Below, piece by piece: positions 36,518 to 45,777 of a stretch of 64,000 nucleotides of DNA; position 1 is the first letter of the stretch; each line of letters begins with the position of its first letter. The notes under the pieces are model-generated. The model was given only the letters and a program-made list of their open reading frames with translations, searched no databases and was not told the DNA's origin. The translations under genes and the position numbers were made by a program. The stretch comes from Aeromicrobium sp. A1-2 (GTDB lineage: Bacteria > Actinomycetota > Actinomycetes > Propionibacteriales > Nocardioidaceae): contig NZ_CP027482.1 of NCBI RefSeq assembly GCF_003443875.1, positions 868,001-932,000 on the forward strand. The letters run 5' to 3'.

Positions 36518-38239
36518 CTAGCGGAGGTAGCGGCGGGCTGTCTCGAGGAACCGATCGGCAATCTGCTCCGGCGGGGTATCGCTGAGGTAGTAGGAGCGCA
36601 GCGACCGACGGGTTTCGGCGTGCGAGTCGGGCCCCAACATGTCCTCGACGAGCTCGCTCAGTCCGCTGGCCTCGCGCTTGACGACGTCGAAGACGTAGGC
36701 GGCGCGGGCGAGCGGGAATCCCGCGACGAATGCCTCGCCGTGGGCCGACACGGCCGCCATCGCGAAGGGCTTTCCTGAGATCAGGTAGTCCGAGGTCACG
36801 CTGGACACGTCCGAGATCATGGCGTCGCTGGCGTTGAAGCAGTCCACGACCGACATTTCGGTCTCGGCCTTCGCTCCGAAGACGTGAGGACGTCCCGTCC
36901 GACGGATGTCCGCCTCGAGCAGGCCGATGATCTCGACGCAGGCCCGGGTGTTGCCGCGGTGGCGGCGGGCGTACGGGTGGGGACGGAAGATGACGGTGCA
37001 CCCGCGTTCCAGCAGGGTCTGGACGATCGCTGAACCTGCGGACAACGAGCTGTAGTTCGAGTCGTCGTAGAAACCCGACCAGGTTGGGCTGTAGAGCACG
37101 ACCGGCTGCTCCCTCTCGCCGATCGGGCCTCGAGCGGGCTGCACGTCCTCGAGCTGGGGACGACCGACGATCTCGAACTGCTCGGCGAGCGTTGGGACGC
37201 CGTGAGTGGCGAAACGGTCGATCGCGGCCTGCCCGGCCACGAAGTTGCGGTCGTACTGACGGAACGTCGGGCTGACGCTCGCGATCTTGTCGCTGTCACC
37301 GTGGTTGAGCTGGATGTGCGTCAGGTGGGGGAAGCGGATCATGTGGGAGTTGCGAACCGCGGTGTTGGCGTAGAAGACGGCGCGCAGGGAGGGGGTCACG
37401 ATGCGGTCGAGGTCCTCGAGACCGGACCGCAGGATGACTGGGGCCGTCGTCATCTTCGACACCTCGGTGAAGTTGGCGATGGTCCGGACGAGTACGAAGT
37501 ACGGAGTGCCGATGCGCTCGAGGTAGGGCAACCACATGGATGCCTGGTACGCCGTGCCTGCCGGAGCCTGCCAGTGGAAGGCGAACCTCGGGTCCAGCTC
37601 CTTGAGGAGGGCCGGAAGTCGTGCCTCGAACCGCCGACGCTGCACGAGGAATCGTGCAGCCTGCAGACAGATGGCGATCATCATCACGACGCCGACAGCG
37701 CCGGCGATGGTCGCCGGCGCCGGTGTCAGGTCGAGAACGCCGGACACCGCCAGAAAGGTCGTGCCGAGGGTGTTGACCACGAAGATCCAGGTGGCGAGGC
37801 GGGTCGATGGCAGGGCAACGTGGGCGCCGGGAAGGTTCGCCGCCTGAGGTGCCGCAGACTCCACGGGGCGACGCATCGTCTGCTCGCCGACGAGCAGCAC
37901 CAGCAGGATGATGGCCGCGGCGGCGGTCCAGCCGTCGGAGTCGCGGGTCAGTCCGACGGCCAATGCTCCGGCGGTCGTGGCCATCCGCGCGACGATGCTG
38001 TTGCCGAGCCAGAGCCGGTCAACGTTGTCCTGACCGTCCTTGATTGCCTGGTGGGAAGCGCGCCCGACGAGCAGCGCTGCCACGGCGATGATCGAGTACC
38101 GGCCCAGAGGCGTGTCGGGGCTGGCGATGGCTGCCGCCAGTGCGAGGACCGCGAGAAGGTTGATGACGACGGGAAAGCCGCCCAACGCCCGCGCAACGTA
38201 CTGGATCTGGGATCGTCCGTTACGGATCGCGCCTGACAT
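36518..38239 (-). CDS. TagF-like glycerophosphotransferase with N-terminal membrane domain
   Basis: A 573-residue protein. Residues about 20-185 form some six membrane helices. Residues about 230-573 are a CDP-glycerol glycerophosphotransferase domain with QLNHGDSDKIASVSP, VLYSPTWSGF, VIFRPHPYARRH and DAMISDVSSVTSDYLI. ATG 38239 has AAAGG five bases upstream; longer readings are shadows of the divergent gene. The integral membrane half is unusual, as TagF-type enzymes are normally peripheral, and suggests polymer synthesis anchored at the membrane. It converges on the EEP gene, 12 bases away, and is divergent from a pyruvyl transferase. Confidence 0.87.
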   Translation of the reverse strand: MSGAIRNGRSQIQYVARALGGFPVVINLLAVLALAAAIASPDTPLGRYSIIAVAALLVGRASHQAIKDGQDNVDRLWLGNSIVARMATTAGALAVGLTRDSDGWTAAAAIILLVLLVGEQTMRRPVESAAPQAANLPGAHVALPSTRLATWIFVVNTLGTTFLAVSGVLDLTPAPATIAGAVGVVMMIAICLQAARFLVQRRRFEARLPALLKELDPRFAFHWQAPAGTAYQASMWLPYLERIGTPYFVLVRTIANFTEVSKMTTAPVILRSGLEDLDRIVTPSLRAVFYANTAVRNSHMIRFPHLTHIQLNHGDSDKIASVSPTFRQYDRNFVAGQAAIDRFATHGVPTLAEQFEIVGRPQLEDVQPARGPIGEREQPVVLYSPTWSGFYDDSNYSSLSAGSAIVQTLLERGCTVIFRPHPYARRHRGNTRACVEIIGLLEADIRRTGRPHVFGAKAETEMSVVDCFNASDAMISDVSSVTSDYLISGKPFAMAAVSAHGEAFVAGFPLARAAYVFDVVKREASGLSELVEDMLGPDSHAETRRSLRSYYLSDTPPEQIADRFLETARRYLR

Positions 38240-38392
38240 GTGAACCTTTCCGAGAGTAACGCCTCGAAACGTAACACGCGCGTGGCTGGAAACCGTGGCA
38301 CGGGTCGGCCGTGGAGCGGACCCGCAATGCGGCCGCTGAGACGGCGGGGGTGAGAGGATCGTGCGGTGGACGTCACCAACGAAGGAACACCG

Positions 38393-39700
38393 ATGACCAA
38401 CCAGTCCGAGCGCATCTGGGTGCGATCCTGCCAGAAGCCCACCGCGAAACTGAGCCCGGCGAAGTCGATCGACTTCATCGGCGGCAACCAGGGCAATCTG
38501 CTCTACCAGTTCTCGACCTACCGCGCGCTGGTCCGCGACGACGTGGAGCTGGAGACGATCTCGTACGGCAAGTTCGCCAAGGGTGCGGTCGAGGAGCGCG
38601 CCGAGTGGATCAACTCTGAGTGCGACCGGCTGGTGCTCCCGCTTTCGAGCTCGTTCCGTCTGCAGAACATGAAGAACCTGGACCTGTGGGCAGATCTGGT
38701 CGAGCGGCTCACGATCCCGGTCACGGTGGTCGGTATCGGGGCCCAACTGCGGCTCGAGGACGTGCGAAACGACACCTACCTGCCGAGCCGAGTGACCGGT
38801 ATCATTGCCTCCGCCGAAGAGATCGAGCAGCACGAAGCAGCGGCCCGGCGGTTCGTCGCAGCGGTCCTGGACCGCTCGGCGTCGATCGGCGTGCGCGGCG
38901 AGATCAGCAAACGCTATCTGCAGCACCTCGGGTTCCCCGCTGACCGTATCGACGCTATTGGCTGCCCGTCGCTGTTCACCTGGGGCCCGGACTTCCAGAT
39001 GCCGGAGCGTGACATCCGGCTGAACCGCAAGAGCAAGATCTCGCTCTCCTTCGACCACCGGATCGAGGAGAGCGCACAGTTGCTGGACCAGACCATCACC
39101 GACTATCGCCGGTCGACTGTCTACATGCAGGAGAAGCTCGGCGCGCAGATGGTCATCACGGGCGAGGACACCCGGCCGGACTGGGACGGCGACGAGCGGT
39201 TCCCGGTCCGGACGTCACACCGCACCTTCGCGAAGCACAGGATGGTCTACTACCCGACGGCGTGGTCCTGGATCCGCCACCTCGAGGACGCGGATTTCTC
39301 ACTCGGGCCCCGCCTGCACGGCACCGTGGCCGCCACCCTGGCCGGCACCTCCGCGCACCTGCTCGTGCACGACTCGCGCACCCTGGAGATTGCGGATCAC
39401 CACCACCTGCCGCACACCCTGACCGACGACCTGGGAACCGTGCGCTCGGCGGCGGACCTGGCCACCCGTCAGGACTACACCGCGTTCAACGCGTCGTACC
39501 GCGAGCTGTTCGGCAGGTTCACGACGTTCCTCGAGCGCAACTCGCTGCGCTCTGCCTACGACGACCCCGGCGCGGCGCTCGAGGCGTTCGACGCCTCGGT
39601 CGAGCCCGCAGCGCGTGCTGCCGGTGTGGTCAGCGCGCAGGGTGTTCCGTCCTCGGCACGCGAGCGGGCCGGCGCTCTGGTCCGTCGCATCCGGTCCTGA
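38393..39700 (+). CDS. Polysaccharide pyruvyl transferase family protein (copy 1)
   Basis: A 435-residue member of the family that transfers pyruvate from phosphoenolpyruvate to wall or capsule sugars as a ketal. Segments shared by all three copies here are GVRGEISKRYL, DAIGCPSLFTWGP, LGPRLHGTVAATLAGTSAHLL and HDSRTLEIADHHHLP. ATG 38393 has GAAGGAA six bases upstream. An in-frame GTG at 38366 has GAGGAT six bases before it, close to the leaderless pattern, so the protein may be nine residues longer. It is divergent from the membrane TagF-like gene and has no signal peptide. Confidence 0.85.
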   Translation: MTNQSERIWVRSCQKPTAKLSPAKSIDFIGGNQGNLLYQFSTYRALVRDDVELETISYGKFAKGAVEERAEWINSECDRLVLPLSSSFRLQNMKNLDLWADLVERLTIPVTVVGIGAQLRLEDVRNDTYLPSRVTGIIASAEEIEQHEAAARRFVAAVLDRSASIGVRGEISKRYLQHLGFPADRIDAIGCPSLFTWGPDFQMPERDIRLNRKSKISLSFDHRIEESAQLLDQTITDYRRSTVYMQEKLGAQMVITGEDTRPDWDGDERFPVRTSHRTFAKHRMVYYPTAWSWIRHLEDADFSLGPRLHGTVAATLAGTSAHLLVHDSRTLEIADHHHLPHTLTDDLGTVRSAADLATRQDYTAFNASYRELFGRFTTFLERNSLRSAYDDPGAALEAFDASVEPAARAAGVVSAQGVPSSARERAGALVRRIRS

Positions 39701-39734
39701 CCGTCGCGCGGTCGGGCGCCGCGGCCGGCCCCGG

Positions 39735-40979
39735 CTACTTGTGACCCGACACGACCGCCGGCGTCGCCTGTCCGCGGCGGATCGATCGGTCGAAGCGAGG
39801 CAGTCGGTTGCGTCCGTCGTAGGCGGTGACGAGTTCGTTGCGGTGCAGGAAGTCGATGTAGGTCCCGAAACGTCCCGGGTACGCCTCGTTGAACGCCGTG
39901 TAGTCCGTGCGGTCCCACAGCTCGGCGGCGGTCGGCGGCGTGGCTTCCTCGTCGAGCGTGGAGTAGGGGATCGCGTGGTAGCGCGCGAGCTCGAGAGTGC
40001 GGCTGTCGTGTGCCAGCAGGTGCGCCGGCGTACCACCGAGGATCGCCGCGATGTTGCCGTGCAGCCGGTTCCCGAACACGAACTGCATCCGCCCCATCTC
40101 GGCGATCCACCCCCAGGGGCTGGCGAAGAACAGGAGTCGGCCACCGCGGAAAAGCGGGTGGGCGGTGTGGACAGGAGTGCGCGGATCTCGCCTGGTCATG
40201 TCGAACTGTTCTTCGCCCGTGATGATCATGCGGGCGGACTTCAGGTCCTGCGACACACTCGTGAGCCGGGGGTACAGCGCGACGTTGCGCTCGATGACCG
40301 CGCCGATCCCGCGGACCCGGTAGTCGATGTTCATCGACAGCGCGGAGGCCTCCGTCACGGGCCCGTTGCCCTTGTGCACCCGGAATTCAGGTCCCCAGGT
40401 GAAGACCGACGGGCAGCCGATGACGTCAATACGCTCGTCCGGAAGGCCGAGACCCACCAGGTATGCCTTGGTGACCGGGCCGCGGACGCCGAAGCTCGTC
40501 GACTTCTCCAGGACGGCCTCGACGAATGCGCGCACCCGGTCGTCATGGAACGCTGAGTCCGCTGCGGAGGGCAACTTGCGCCCGCCGGTCTTGCCCATGC
40601 GGATTGCCCTCGCATCGTCCGACGCGGCGGTGATCGTGGCCTGAGCGCCGACGCCGACGACGGTCACCGGGACGTCGAGCGCCCGCACCAGCTCGGTCAT
40701 GGCTTCCAGCGAGGCGCCGTTCTTGTAGCGGAAGGCGTTCGCCAGCGGGACCACGTAGTGGTCGTACCGCTTGTTGATCTTGCGGACCCACGCAGCACGG
40801 TCGACCAGGTGTGCGTCGAACGCGCCGGTCTCGACCCGGTTGGAGCGCGCCGCGAGGGTTCGGGCGACGGCGTTGGCGTACAGCAGGTTCCCTGCGTTCG
40901 CGCCCATCCGCTCAGCCGAAGCCATCGCCTTGAGCGCGACGGTGGGGTCCTGGGCAGCACGAATCAGAATGCGGGTCAT
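39735..40979 (-). CDS. Polysaccharide pyruvyl transferase family protein (copy 2)
   Basis: A 414-residue paralogue: GNLLYANAVAR near the start, GVRGPVTKAYLVGLG, DVIGCPSVFTWGPEF, FGNRLHGNIAAILGGTPAHLL and HDSRTLELARYHAIP. It should attach pyruvate to a glycopolymer sugar in the cytoplasm. It converges on copy 1 with 34 bases between the stops and is divergent from copy 3 with a 213-base intergenic region. No strong ribosome site precedes ATG 40979. The acceptor sugar is unknown; galactose and N-acetylhexosamines are usual in this family. Confidence 0.87.
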   Translation of the reverse strand: MTRILIRAAQDPTVALKAMASAERMGANAGNLLYANAVARTLAARSNRVETGAFDAHLVDRAAWVRKINKRYDHYVVPLANAFRYKNGASLEAMTELVRALDVPVTVVGVGAQATITAASDDARAIRMGKTGGRKLPSAADSAFHDDRVRAFVEAVLEKSTSFGVRGPVTKAYLVGLGLPDERIDVIGCPSVFTWGPEFRVHKGNGPVTEASALSMNIDYRVRGIGAVIERNVALYPRLTSVSQDLKSARMIITGEEQFDMTRRDPRTPVHTAHPLFRGGRLLFFASPWGWIAEMGRMQFVFGNRLHGNIAAILGGTPAHLLAHDSRTLELARYHAIPYSTLDEEATPPTAAELWDRTDYTAFNEAYPGRFGTYIDFLHRNELVTAYDGRNRLPRFDRSIRRGQATPAVVSGHK

Positions 40980-41130
40980 GTGATCGGGTGTTCTCTCAGT
41001 CGAACGGGCTCCGCGTGAGTCGCAGAACCGCTCACCTGGACATGATACGGGCGCCCCCGGTCGGGCCGATCAAGCACATTCGGGGGGCCCGCCGGTGCGC
41101 CATCAGCAACGGGCTTGCAGACAGGTCGCC

Positions 41131-41136
41131 TAGTAT
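41131..41136 (+). promoter_or_regulatory. Probable -10 box for the third pyruvyl transferase gene
   Basis: TAGTAT, giving a transcript start near 41143 and a leader of about 50 bases with a small AGCCC/GGGCT hairpin before the ribosome site. Confidence 0.45.
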
Positions 41137-41192
41137 GCTGAGACCGCAGCGAGCCCTTCGCGGGCTTCCCCGATCTACCGAGAAGAAGTCAC

Positions 41193-42599
41193 GTGAAACG
41201 CATTCTGGTGCGATCCCCGAAGGATCCCTTCCACGTCATCAGCCCCGAGCAGGCCCTCGCGCTCTACCCCAAGGGCGTCTTCGGTCGCAACGTCGGCAAC
41301 ATGATCTTCACCGAAGCGATGCACCGGCTGATCTCCGTCCCGGACACCGAGGTGGTCTCCGACTCGTTCCTCAGCGAGCGGCTGCCCGACTCCCGTGCTC
41401 ATGCGGTGCGGATCAACGAGGAGTTCGACCAGTTCGTCATCCCGTTGGCGAACGCCTTCCGGGCGTCGTTCCACCGCAACCTGGCCCAGATGACGCAGTT
41501 GATCGAGAGACTCAACATCCCGGTCGTCGTCGCAGGAGTCGGGGTTGCAGGCGGCGTGGGCAGCCTCGACAACCCGTTCCCGGACAACCCGCCGGAGGTG
41601 ACGGCGACGATCAAACGATTTCTGAAGGCCGTGCTCGACCACTCGTCGACGATCGGTGTGCGGGGCGAGACCACGCGGGAGTACCTCGCGAGCCTCGGAT
41701 TCGGCGACGAGCACGTCGAGGTCGTCGGCTGCCCCTCGTTGTTCCGCCGTGGCGCGGACCTGCAAGTCCAGAAGAAGTCGGCGAGCCTCACCGAGGACAG
41801 CCACTTCACCATGAACCTCTCCCCGTACGTCCCGCTGATGGATGAGGTGTCCCTCCGCCACGCGGAGCGCTACCCCCACATGACGTACATCCCGCAGGGT
41901 CATGACTCGCTCGAGATGATGTTGTGGGGGGTCGACCGGACGCCCAAGAAGCGGCCGGACCTCCCGGCGCACCCGACCCACCCGCTGTACCGCGCCAACC
42001 GGATGCGCTTCTTCGTGGATCCGGAGACGTGGAACAGGTATCTGGCGGAGCGGGAGTTCTCCTTCGGAACCCGCATCCATGGCAACATCGCGGCGATCAA
42101 CGCCCGGACGCCGGCACATGTGATCGCCCACGACGCGCGAACGCTCGAGCTGGCGCGCTACCACGAGATCCCGCACACCCTGGTGCCCGACCTCCCGCCG
42201 AACGTTGACGCGGCGGACCTGTTCGAGCGCACCGATTTCACGGCGTTCAACTCCGGTCATGCCGAGCGGTTCGCCAAGTTCGCCCGATTCCTGGAGAAGA
42301 ACGACGTGGGGCACGTCTACGAGACCGGCAAGAGCAATCCGGCCTACGACGAGCGCATGTCCACGACGCCTTTCCCGCCCGCGGTGGAGACGCTGTATAG
42401 CGTCTCCGACCAGTCCCGCGAGGACCTCATCGAGCGGGTCTCCGAGCTGTACCAGGCTGCCGGTCAGCGGACTCTGGCGAAGCGCCACAAGCCGGCCTAT
42501 CCCTTTGCGCCCGAGGACCCGGACGCGAAACGGCTGGCTCACAGGGTTGCCTCCCGCGGGCCGTTGCGCAAGATTGCCAAGCGGTTGCTGCGACGCTGA
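41193..42599 (+). CDS. Polysaccharide pyruvyl transferase family protein (copy 3)
   Basis: A 468-residue paralogue with the same core: GRNVGNMIFTEAMHRL, GVRGETTREYLASLG, EVVGCPSLFRRG, FGTRIHGNIAAINARTPAHVI and HDARTLELARYHEIP. It differs by a basic C-terminal extension of about 60 residues (ending RKIAKRLLRR), which may bind membrane or polymer. The GTG start follows GAGAAGAAG. It ends just before a perfect hairpin shared with the convergent EEP gene. The predicted reaction is pyruvylation of a wall glycopolymer precursor. Confidence 0.87.
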   Translation: MKRILVRSPKDPFHVISPEQALALYPKGVFGRNVGNMIFTEAMHRLISVPDTEVVSDSFLSERLPDSRAHAVRINEEFDQFVIPLANAFRASFHRNLAQMTQLIERLNIPVVVAGVGVAGGVGSLDNPFPDNPPEVTATIKRFLKAVLDHSSTIGVRGETTREYLASLGFGDEHVEVVGCPSLFRRGADLQVQKKSASLTEDSHFTMNLSPYVPLMDEVSLRHAERYPHMTYIPQGHDSLEMMLWGVDRTPKKRPDLPAHPTHPLYRANRMRFFVDPETWNRYLAEREFSFGTRIHGNIAAINARTPAHVIAHDARTLELARYHEIPHTLVPDLPPNVDAADLFERTDFTAFNSGHAERFAKFARFLEKNDVGHVYETGKSNPAYDERMSTTPFPPAVETLYSVSDQSREDLIERVSELYQAAGQRTLAKRHKPAYPFAPEDPDAKRLAHRVASRGPLRKIAKRLLRR

Positions 42600-42610
42600 C
42601 CCGGTAACCG

Positions 42611-42647
42611 TCTCACGGCCGGACGAGAGACTCGTCCGGCCGTGAGA
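42611..42647. terminator. Bidirectional hairpin terminator
   Basis: A perfect stem of 17 bp (42611-42627 with 42631-42647) and the loop AGA, between two convergent genes. There is no T-tract on either side. Confidence 0.75.
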
Positions 42648-42667
42648 TCAGTCAGCGCGGCGACCCG

Positions 42668-44254
42668 CTATGGCAGGTGCAGCCACATTTGGACCAGGTT
42701 GTGGTCCGACGGGATCGTGCCGATGAAGTCACCGCTGGTATCGAGGTTGACCCTCGTGCGCCACGCGCCGACCCGGATGCCGGGAGACGTGTAGATGTAG
42801 TCGATATTGGTACCGAGCGGGTAGGCCGTCAGGTGGGCCTTCCGGTCGAAGCCGTTCGAGCTGTTGTACGCGCCGTCGAGCACATGTTCGGCCGTCGCTT
42901 CAGAGCCTGCCGCCCAGTTGCTCGAAGCATTGTCGAGCGGGGCCACGAACTCGCCGCCGGTGAAGGCGTAGTACTGCCCGTTGGTGGGTTTCGCCGCCCG
43001 GCTCGAGTTCATATCGCCGAGGATGATGGCCGGCCGCCCGCCGGCATTGGCCTCGATCACGTCGAGCACCTCGTTGGCCTGCCGGATGCGCACGTCGTTG
43101 TTGGTGCTGTCGGTCTGCGACCCCGGCTCGAGGTGTGTGTTGACCGCGAAGAACGTCTTGCCGCTGGACCTGTCCTTGAAGATCGCCCAGACGGCGTAGC
43201 GCTCCGCGCTGCCGTACTCGTAGAGCATCTCGACGCCGGTGTCGAGGACCGATAGACGTTCGGTGTTGTACGCGAGCTTCGTGCCGCTGGAGCCGCGGCG
43301 GGTCACCAGGCTGTACTTCTGATTTCCGATCAGGTTGATGATGTCGTCGTACTGCTTGGTGTTGTTGGCGGTGCCGTTCCGCAGCGGGGTGGCCTCCTGC
43401 AGCGCGAGGACGTCGGGCTGACTTGCCGTGATGTTGGCCGCGACCGCAGTGCGGCGGCTCGACCAGCTCGGCGAGCCGCTTGCCTTGCGGATGTTGTAAC
43501 TGATGGCCGAGATGCGCGGGGATGCCGCGCTGCTCGACGTCTTGGCCGACAGCCCGGGACGAGCGGAGTAGGGGCTCTGCGCCTTGCCCCTGGAGTCGAT
43601 GGCGCGCGAGCGGAAGTAGTAGGTCCGGCTCGGATCGAGGCCCGTGACGACGCCGCCGTGAGTGTCGAACTTGACCGACTTCCACTTCAGAACGGTCAGC
43701 GAGGGGTCGGTCGTGTAGCGCAGCACATAGGAGAGCCCCGGACCGCGGCTTCGCCATGACACGTACATCGCTTCGGCGCCGCCTGCGGTGGCCTTGAGAT
43801 CCACGGGCTCGATCTCGGGGTAGCCCCTGGTCGGCAGCTTCACCGCGATTGCCTTGCTGTAGCTGCTGAGGTTCGAGCGGTCCCTGAAGGAATCTTCCTT
43901 CGTGATCGCCTTGACTTGGAAGTAGTAGGTCTTGCCCGGCGTCAGCCGGGGGTAGGACCGCGACGGGTTGGCGTCGGTGTGGGTCCACTCGAAGTAGTTG
44001 CCAAGGACGTCCCAGGTGTCCTTGCCCTTCGTCATGGCCGAGTTGGTCGCGAAGCGGACGCGATAGGCATCCTCGCCCGCGCGGTCCCACGACAGGCCGA
44101 CTCCCTTGGTCGCCACGTGCACGGCGTGCAGGTCGCCCGGGGCCGATATGGCCTGGGCTGGTGAGGTCGTGGCGACGAGACCTCCGAGCGTCAGCGTCGC
44201 CGTTGCGACCACTGCGCCCAGACGCGCGCGCATACGTGTTCTAGATGTCTCCAT
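42668..44254 (-). CDS. Secreted fibronectin III + endonuclease/exonuclease/phosphatase protein
   Basis: A 528-residue exported protein related to the one at 34922-36505. It has a signal peptide ending near TSPAQA, two fibronectin type III modules (LTPGKTYYFQVKAI, LDPSRTYYFRSRAI) and an EEP domain with AISYNIRKAS, LALQEATPL, FAVNTHLEPGS, IILGDMNSSR, IDYIYTSPGI and PSDHNLVQMW. ATG 44254 has AAGGGAG nine bases upstream. Without a membrane anchor it should be released or held by wall binding. A phosphodiesterase or phosphomonoesterase activity is expected; the substrate is unknown. Confidence 0.87.
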   Translation of the reverse strand: METSRTRMRARLGAVVATATLTLGGLVATTSPAQAISAPGDLHAVHVATKGVGLSWDRAGEDAYRVRFATNSAMTKGKDTWDVLGNYFEWTHTDANPSRSYPRLTPGKTYYFQVKAITKEDSFRDRSNLSSYSKAIAVKLPTRGYPEIEPVDLKATAGGAEAMYVSWRSRGPGLSYVLRYTTDPSLTVLKWKSVKFDTHGGVVTGLDPSRTYYFRSRAIDSRGKAQSPYSARPGLSAKTSSSAASPRISAISYNIRKASGSPSWSSRRTAVAANITASQPDVLALQEATPLRNGTANNTKQYDDIINLIGNQKYSLVTRRGSSGTKLAYNTERLSVLDTGVEMLYEYGSAERYAVWAIFKDRSSGKTFFAVNTHLEPGSQTDSTNNDVRIRQANEVLDVIEANAGGRPAIILGDMNSSRAAKPTNGQYYAFTGGEFVAPLDNASSNWAAGSEATAEHVLDGAYNSSNGFDRKAHLTAYPLGTNIDYIYTSPGIRVGAWRTRVNLDTSGDFIGTIPSDHNLVQMWLHLP

Positions 44255-44409
44255 GCCAGTCAACTCCCTTTCGCAGGGTCCGAGTTCCTGCGTCTCCCGG
44301 GGACAAGTATCGACCGACGTGCTTCCGAGCGCAGCGATTCGCGAAACTTATCACCTGTCGCTCCTGTCTCGGTAGCCCCAAGAGCCACACCAGTACCGCG
44401 GTCCTGAGG

Positions 44410-44415
44410 TAGCGT
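44410..44415 (+). promoter_or_regulatory. Leaderless -10 box of the potassium uptake genes
   Basis: TAGCGT followed by six bases and GTG 44422. Confidence 0.6.
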
Positions 44416-44421
44416 CGTGGC

Positions 44422-45777
44422 GTGCACCTGCCCGGCGGCCTGCGGATCCCCGCAGCGATTGCGCATCCCGTGCGTCTGCTTCCGCTCACATTCCTCGCGC
44501 TGATTTTCGTCGGCGCCCTAGCGCTGCTGCTGCCTTTCGCGCGTAACGGATCCGGCTCGTTCGAGCTCATGCCGGCGCTGTTCAGCTCGGCCTCGGCCGT
44601 CACGGTCACGGGACTCACGACGGTCGACACCGCGACGTACTGGTCGCCGGCGGGACAGGGGATCATCCTGGTGCTGGTCGAGCTCGGCGGTCTGGGCATC
44701 ATCGCCCTCGCAACTGTGCTCGGCCTGTTCATCGGTGGCCGACTGGGTCTGCGCACCCGCATGGTCGCCCAGGCCGACATGCACGTCGTGAGCCTGGGCG
44801 AGGTGCGACCGCTATTTCGCCGCGTCGCGGTCACGATGGTGTTCTTCCAGTCCGTCACGGCGGTCTTCCTGACAGTGCGCTATCGCGAGCGCTACTTCGA
44901 CGATCTTCCGACCGCCCTGTGGCATGGCGCGTTCGACGCGGTCATGGCGTTCAACAATGCCGGATTCTCGCTCAACAGCGACAGCATCGGACGGTATGCC
45001 GGCGATGGGCTGATCATCCTGCCGATCTCGATCGCGGTGTTCATCGGCGCAATCGGCTTCCCGGTGATGGCCGAGCTTTTCCAGGGGTGGCGGACGCCGT
45101 CCCGCTGGACGATCCACACCCGGCTGACGGTGTGGGGCTCGGTGCTGCTGCTGGTCGTCGGCGCCCTGGCGTTCCTCGCCCTGGAGTGGAGCAACCCCGA
45201 CACCCTCGGTGGGCTGTCGGTCGGCGGCAAGATCGTCAGCGGCATCGAGGGTGGGATCATGCCGCGGTCCGGCGGTCTCAACAGCTTCGACTGGGGATCG
45301 GTCACTCCCGAGACGCTCAACATCGGTGTCGTGATGATGTTCATCGGAGGCGGCAGCGCGAGCACCGCCGGTGGCATCAAGATCACGACCTTCCTGCTGC
45401 TGGCCTACGTCATCTACGCCGAACTGCGCGGGGACCCTGACGTCACGATCGGCGCCCGTTCGATCAGCTCCGCGGTGATCCGTTCGGCGTTGACGATCGC
45501 GCTCCTGGCGGTGATGCTCGTCTCGACCGCGACACTGGCCCTGATGCTCATGACCGACGTGGCCTTCGACGATGCCTTGTTCGAGTGCACATCGGCCTTC
45601 GGCACCGTCGGTCTGAGCACCGGAGTGACCGCAAATCTGCCCGCAAAGGCACAGACCTTGCTGATCGGCTTGATGTTCGTGGGCAGAGTGGGCACGATTA
45701 CGGCTGCGTCCGCGTTTGTCCTCCGACAGCGCGTCCCTAGGTACCACCTTCCCGAGGAGCAACCGATCATTGGCTAA
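44422..45777 (+). CDS. TrkH/KtrB family potassium uptake channel subunit
   Basis: A 451-residue integral membrane protein with four helix-pore-helix repeats. Filter-like segments are SASAVTVTGLTTVD, MAFNNAGFSLNSDS, GGGSASTAGGIKI and CTSAFGTVGLSTG. It transports potassium, in exchange for or together with sodium or protons, depending on subtype. Its size and single partner gene favour the Ktr type. The regulator gene overlaps its 3' end by eight bases, so both subunits are made from one transcript. GTG 44422 is set by the -10 spacing. Confidence 0.93.
   Translation: MHLPGGLRIPAAIAHPVRLLPLTFLALIFVGALALLLPFARNGSGSFELMPALFSSASAVTVTGLTTVDTATYWSPAGQGIILVLVELGGLGIIALATVLGLFIGGRLGLRTRMVAQADMHVVSLGEVRPLFRRVAVTMVFFQSVTAVFLTVRYRERYFDDLPTALWHGAFDAVMAFNNAGFSLNSDSIGRYAGDGLIILPISIAVFIGAIGFPVMAELFQGWRTPSRWTIHTRLTVWGSVLLLVVGALAFLALEWSNPDTLGGLSVGGKIVSGIEGGIMPRSGGLNSFDWGSVTPETLNIGVVMMFIGGGSASTAGGIKITTFLLLAYVIYAELRGDPDVTIGARSISSAVIRSALTIALLAVMLVSTATLALMLMTDVAFDDALFECTSAFGTVGLSTGVTANLPAKAQTLLIGLMFVGRVGTITAASAFVLRQRVPRYHLPEEQPIIG

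Noticed and set aside
38240..39058. Longer N-terminus of the membrane TagF-like protein reaching 39058
   Set aside because: The extension is antisense to a pyruvyl-transferase gene and has no family match, while ATG 38239 has a good ribosome site.
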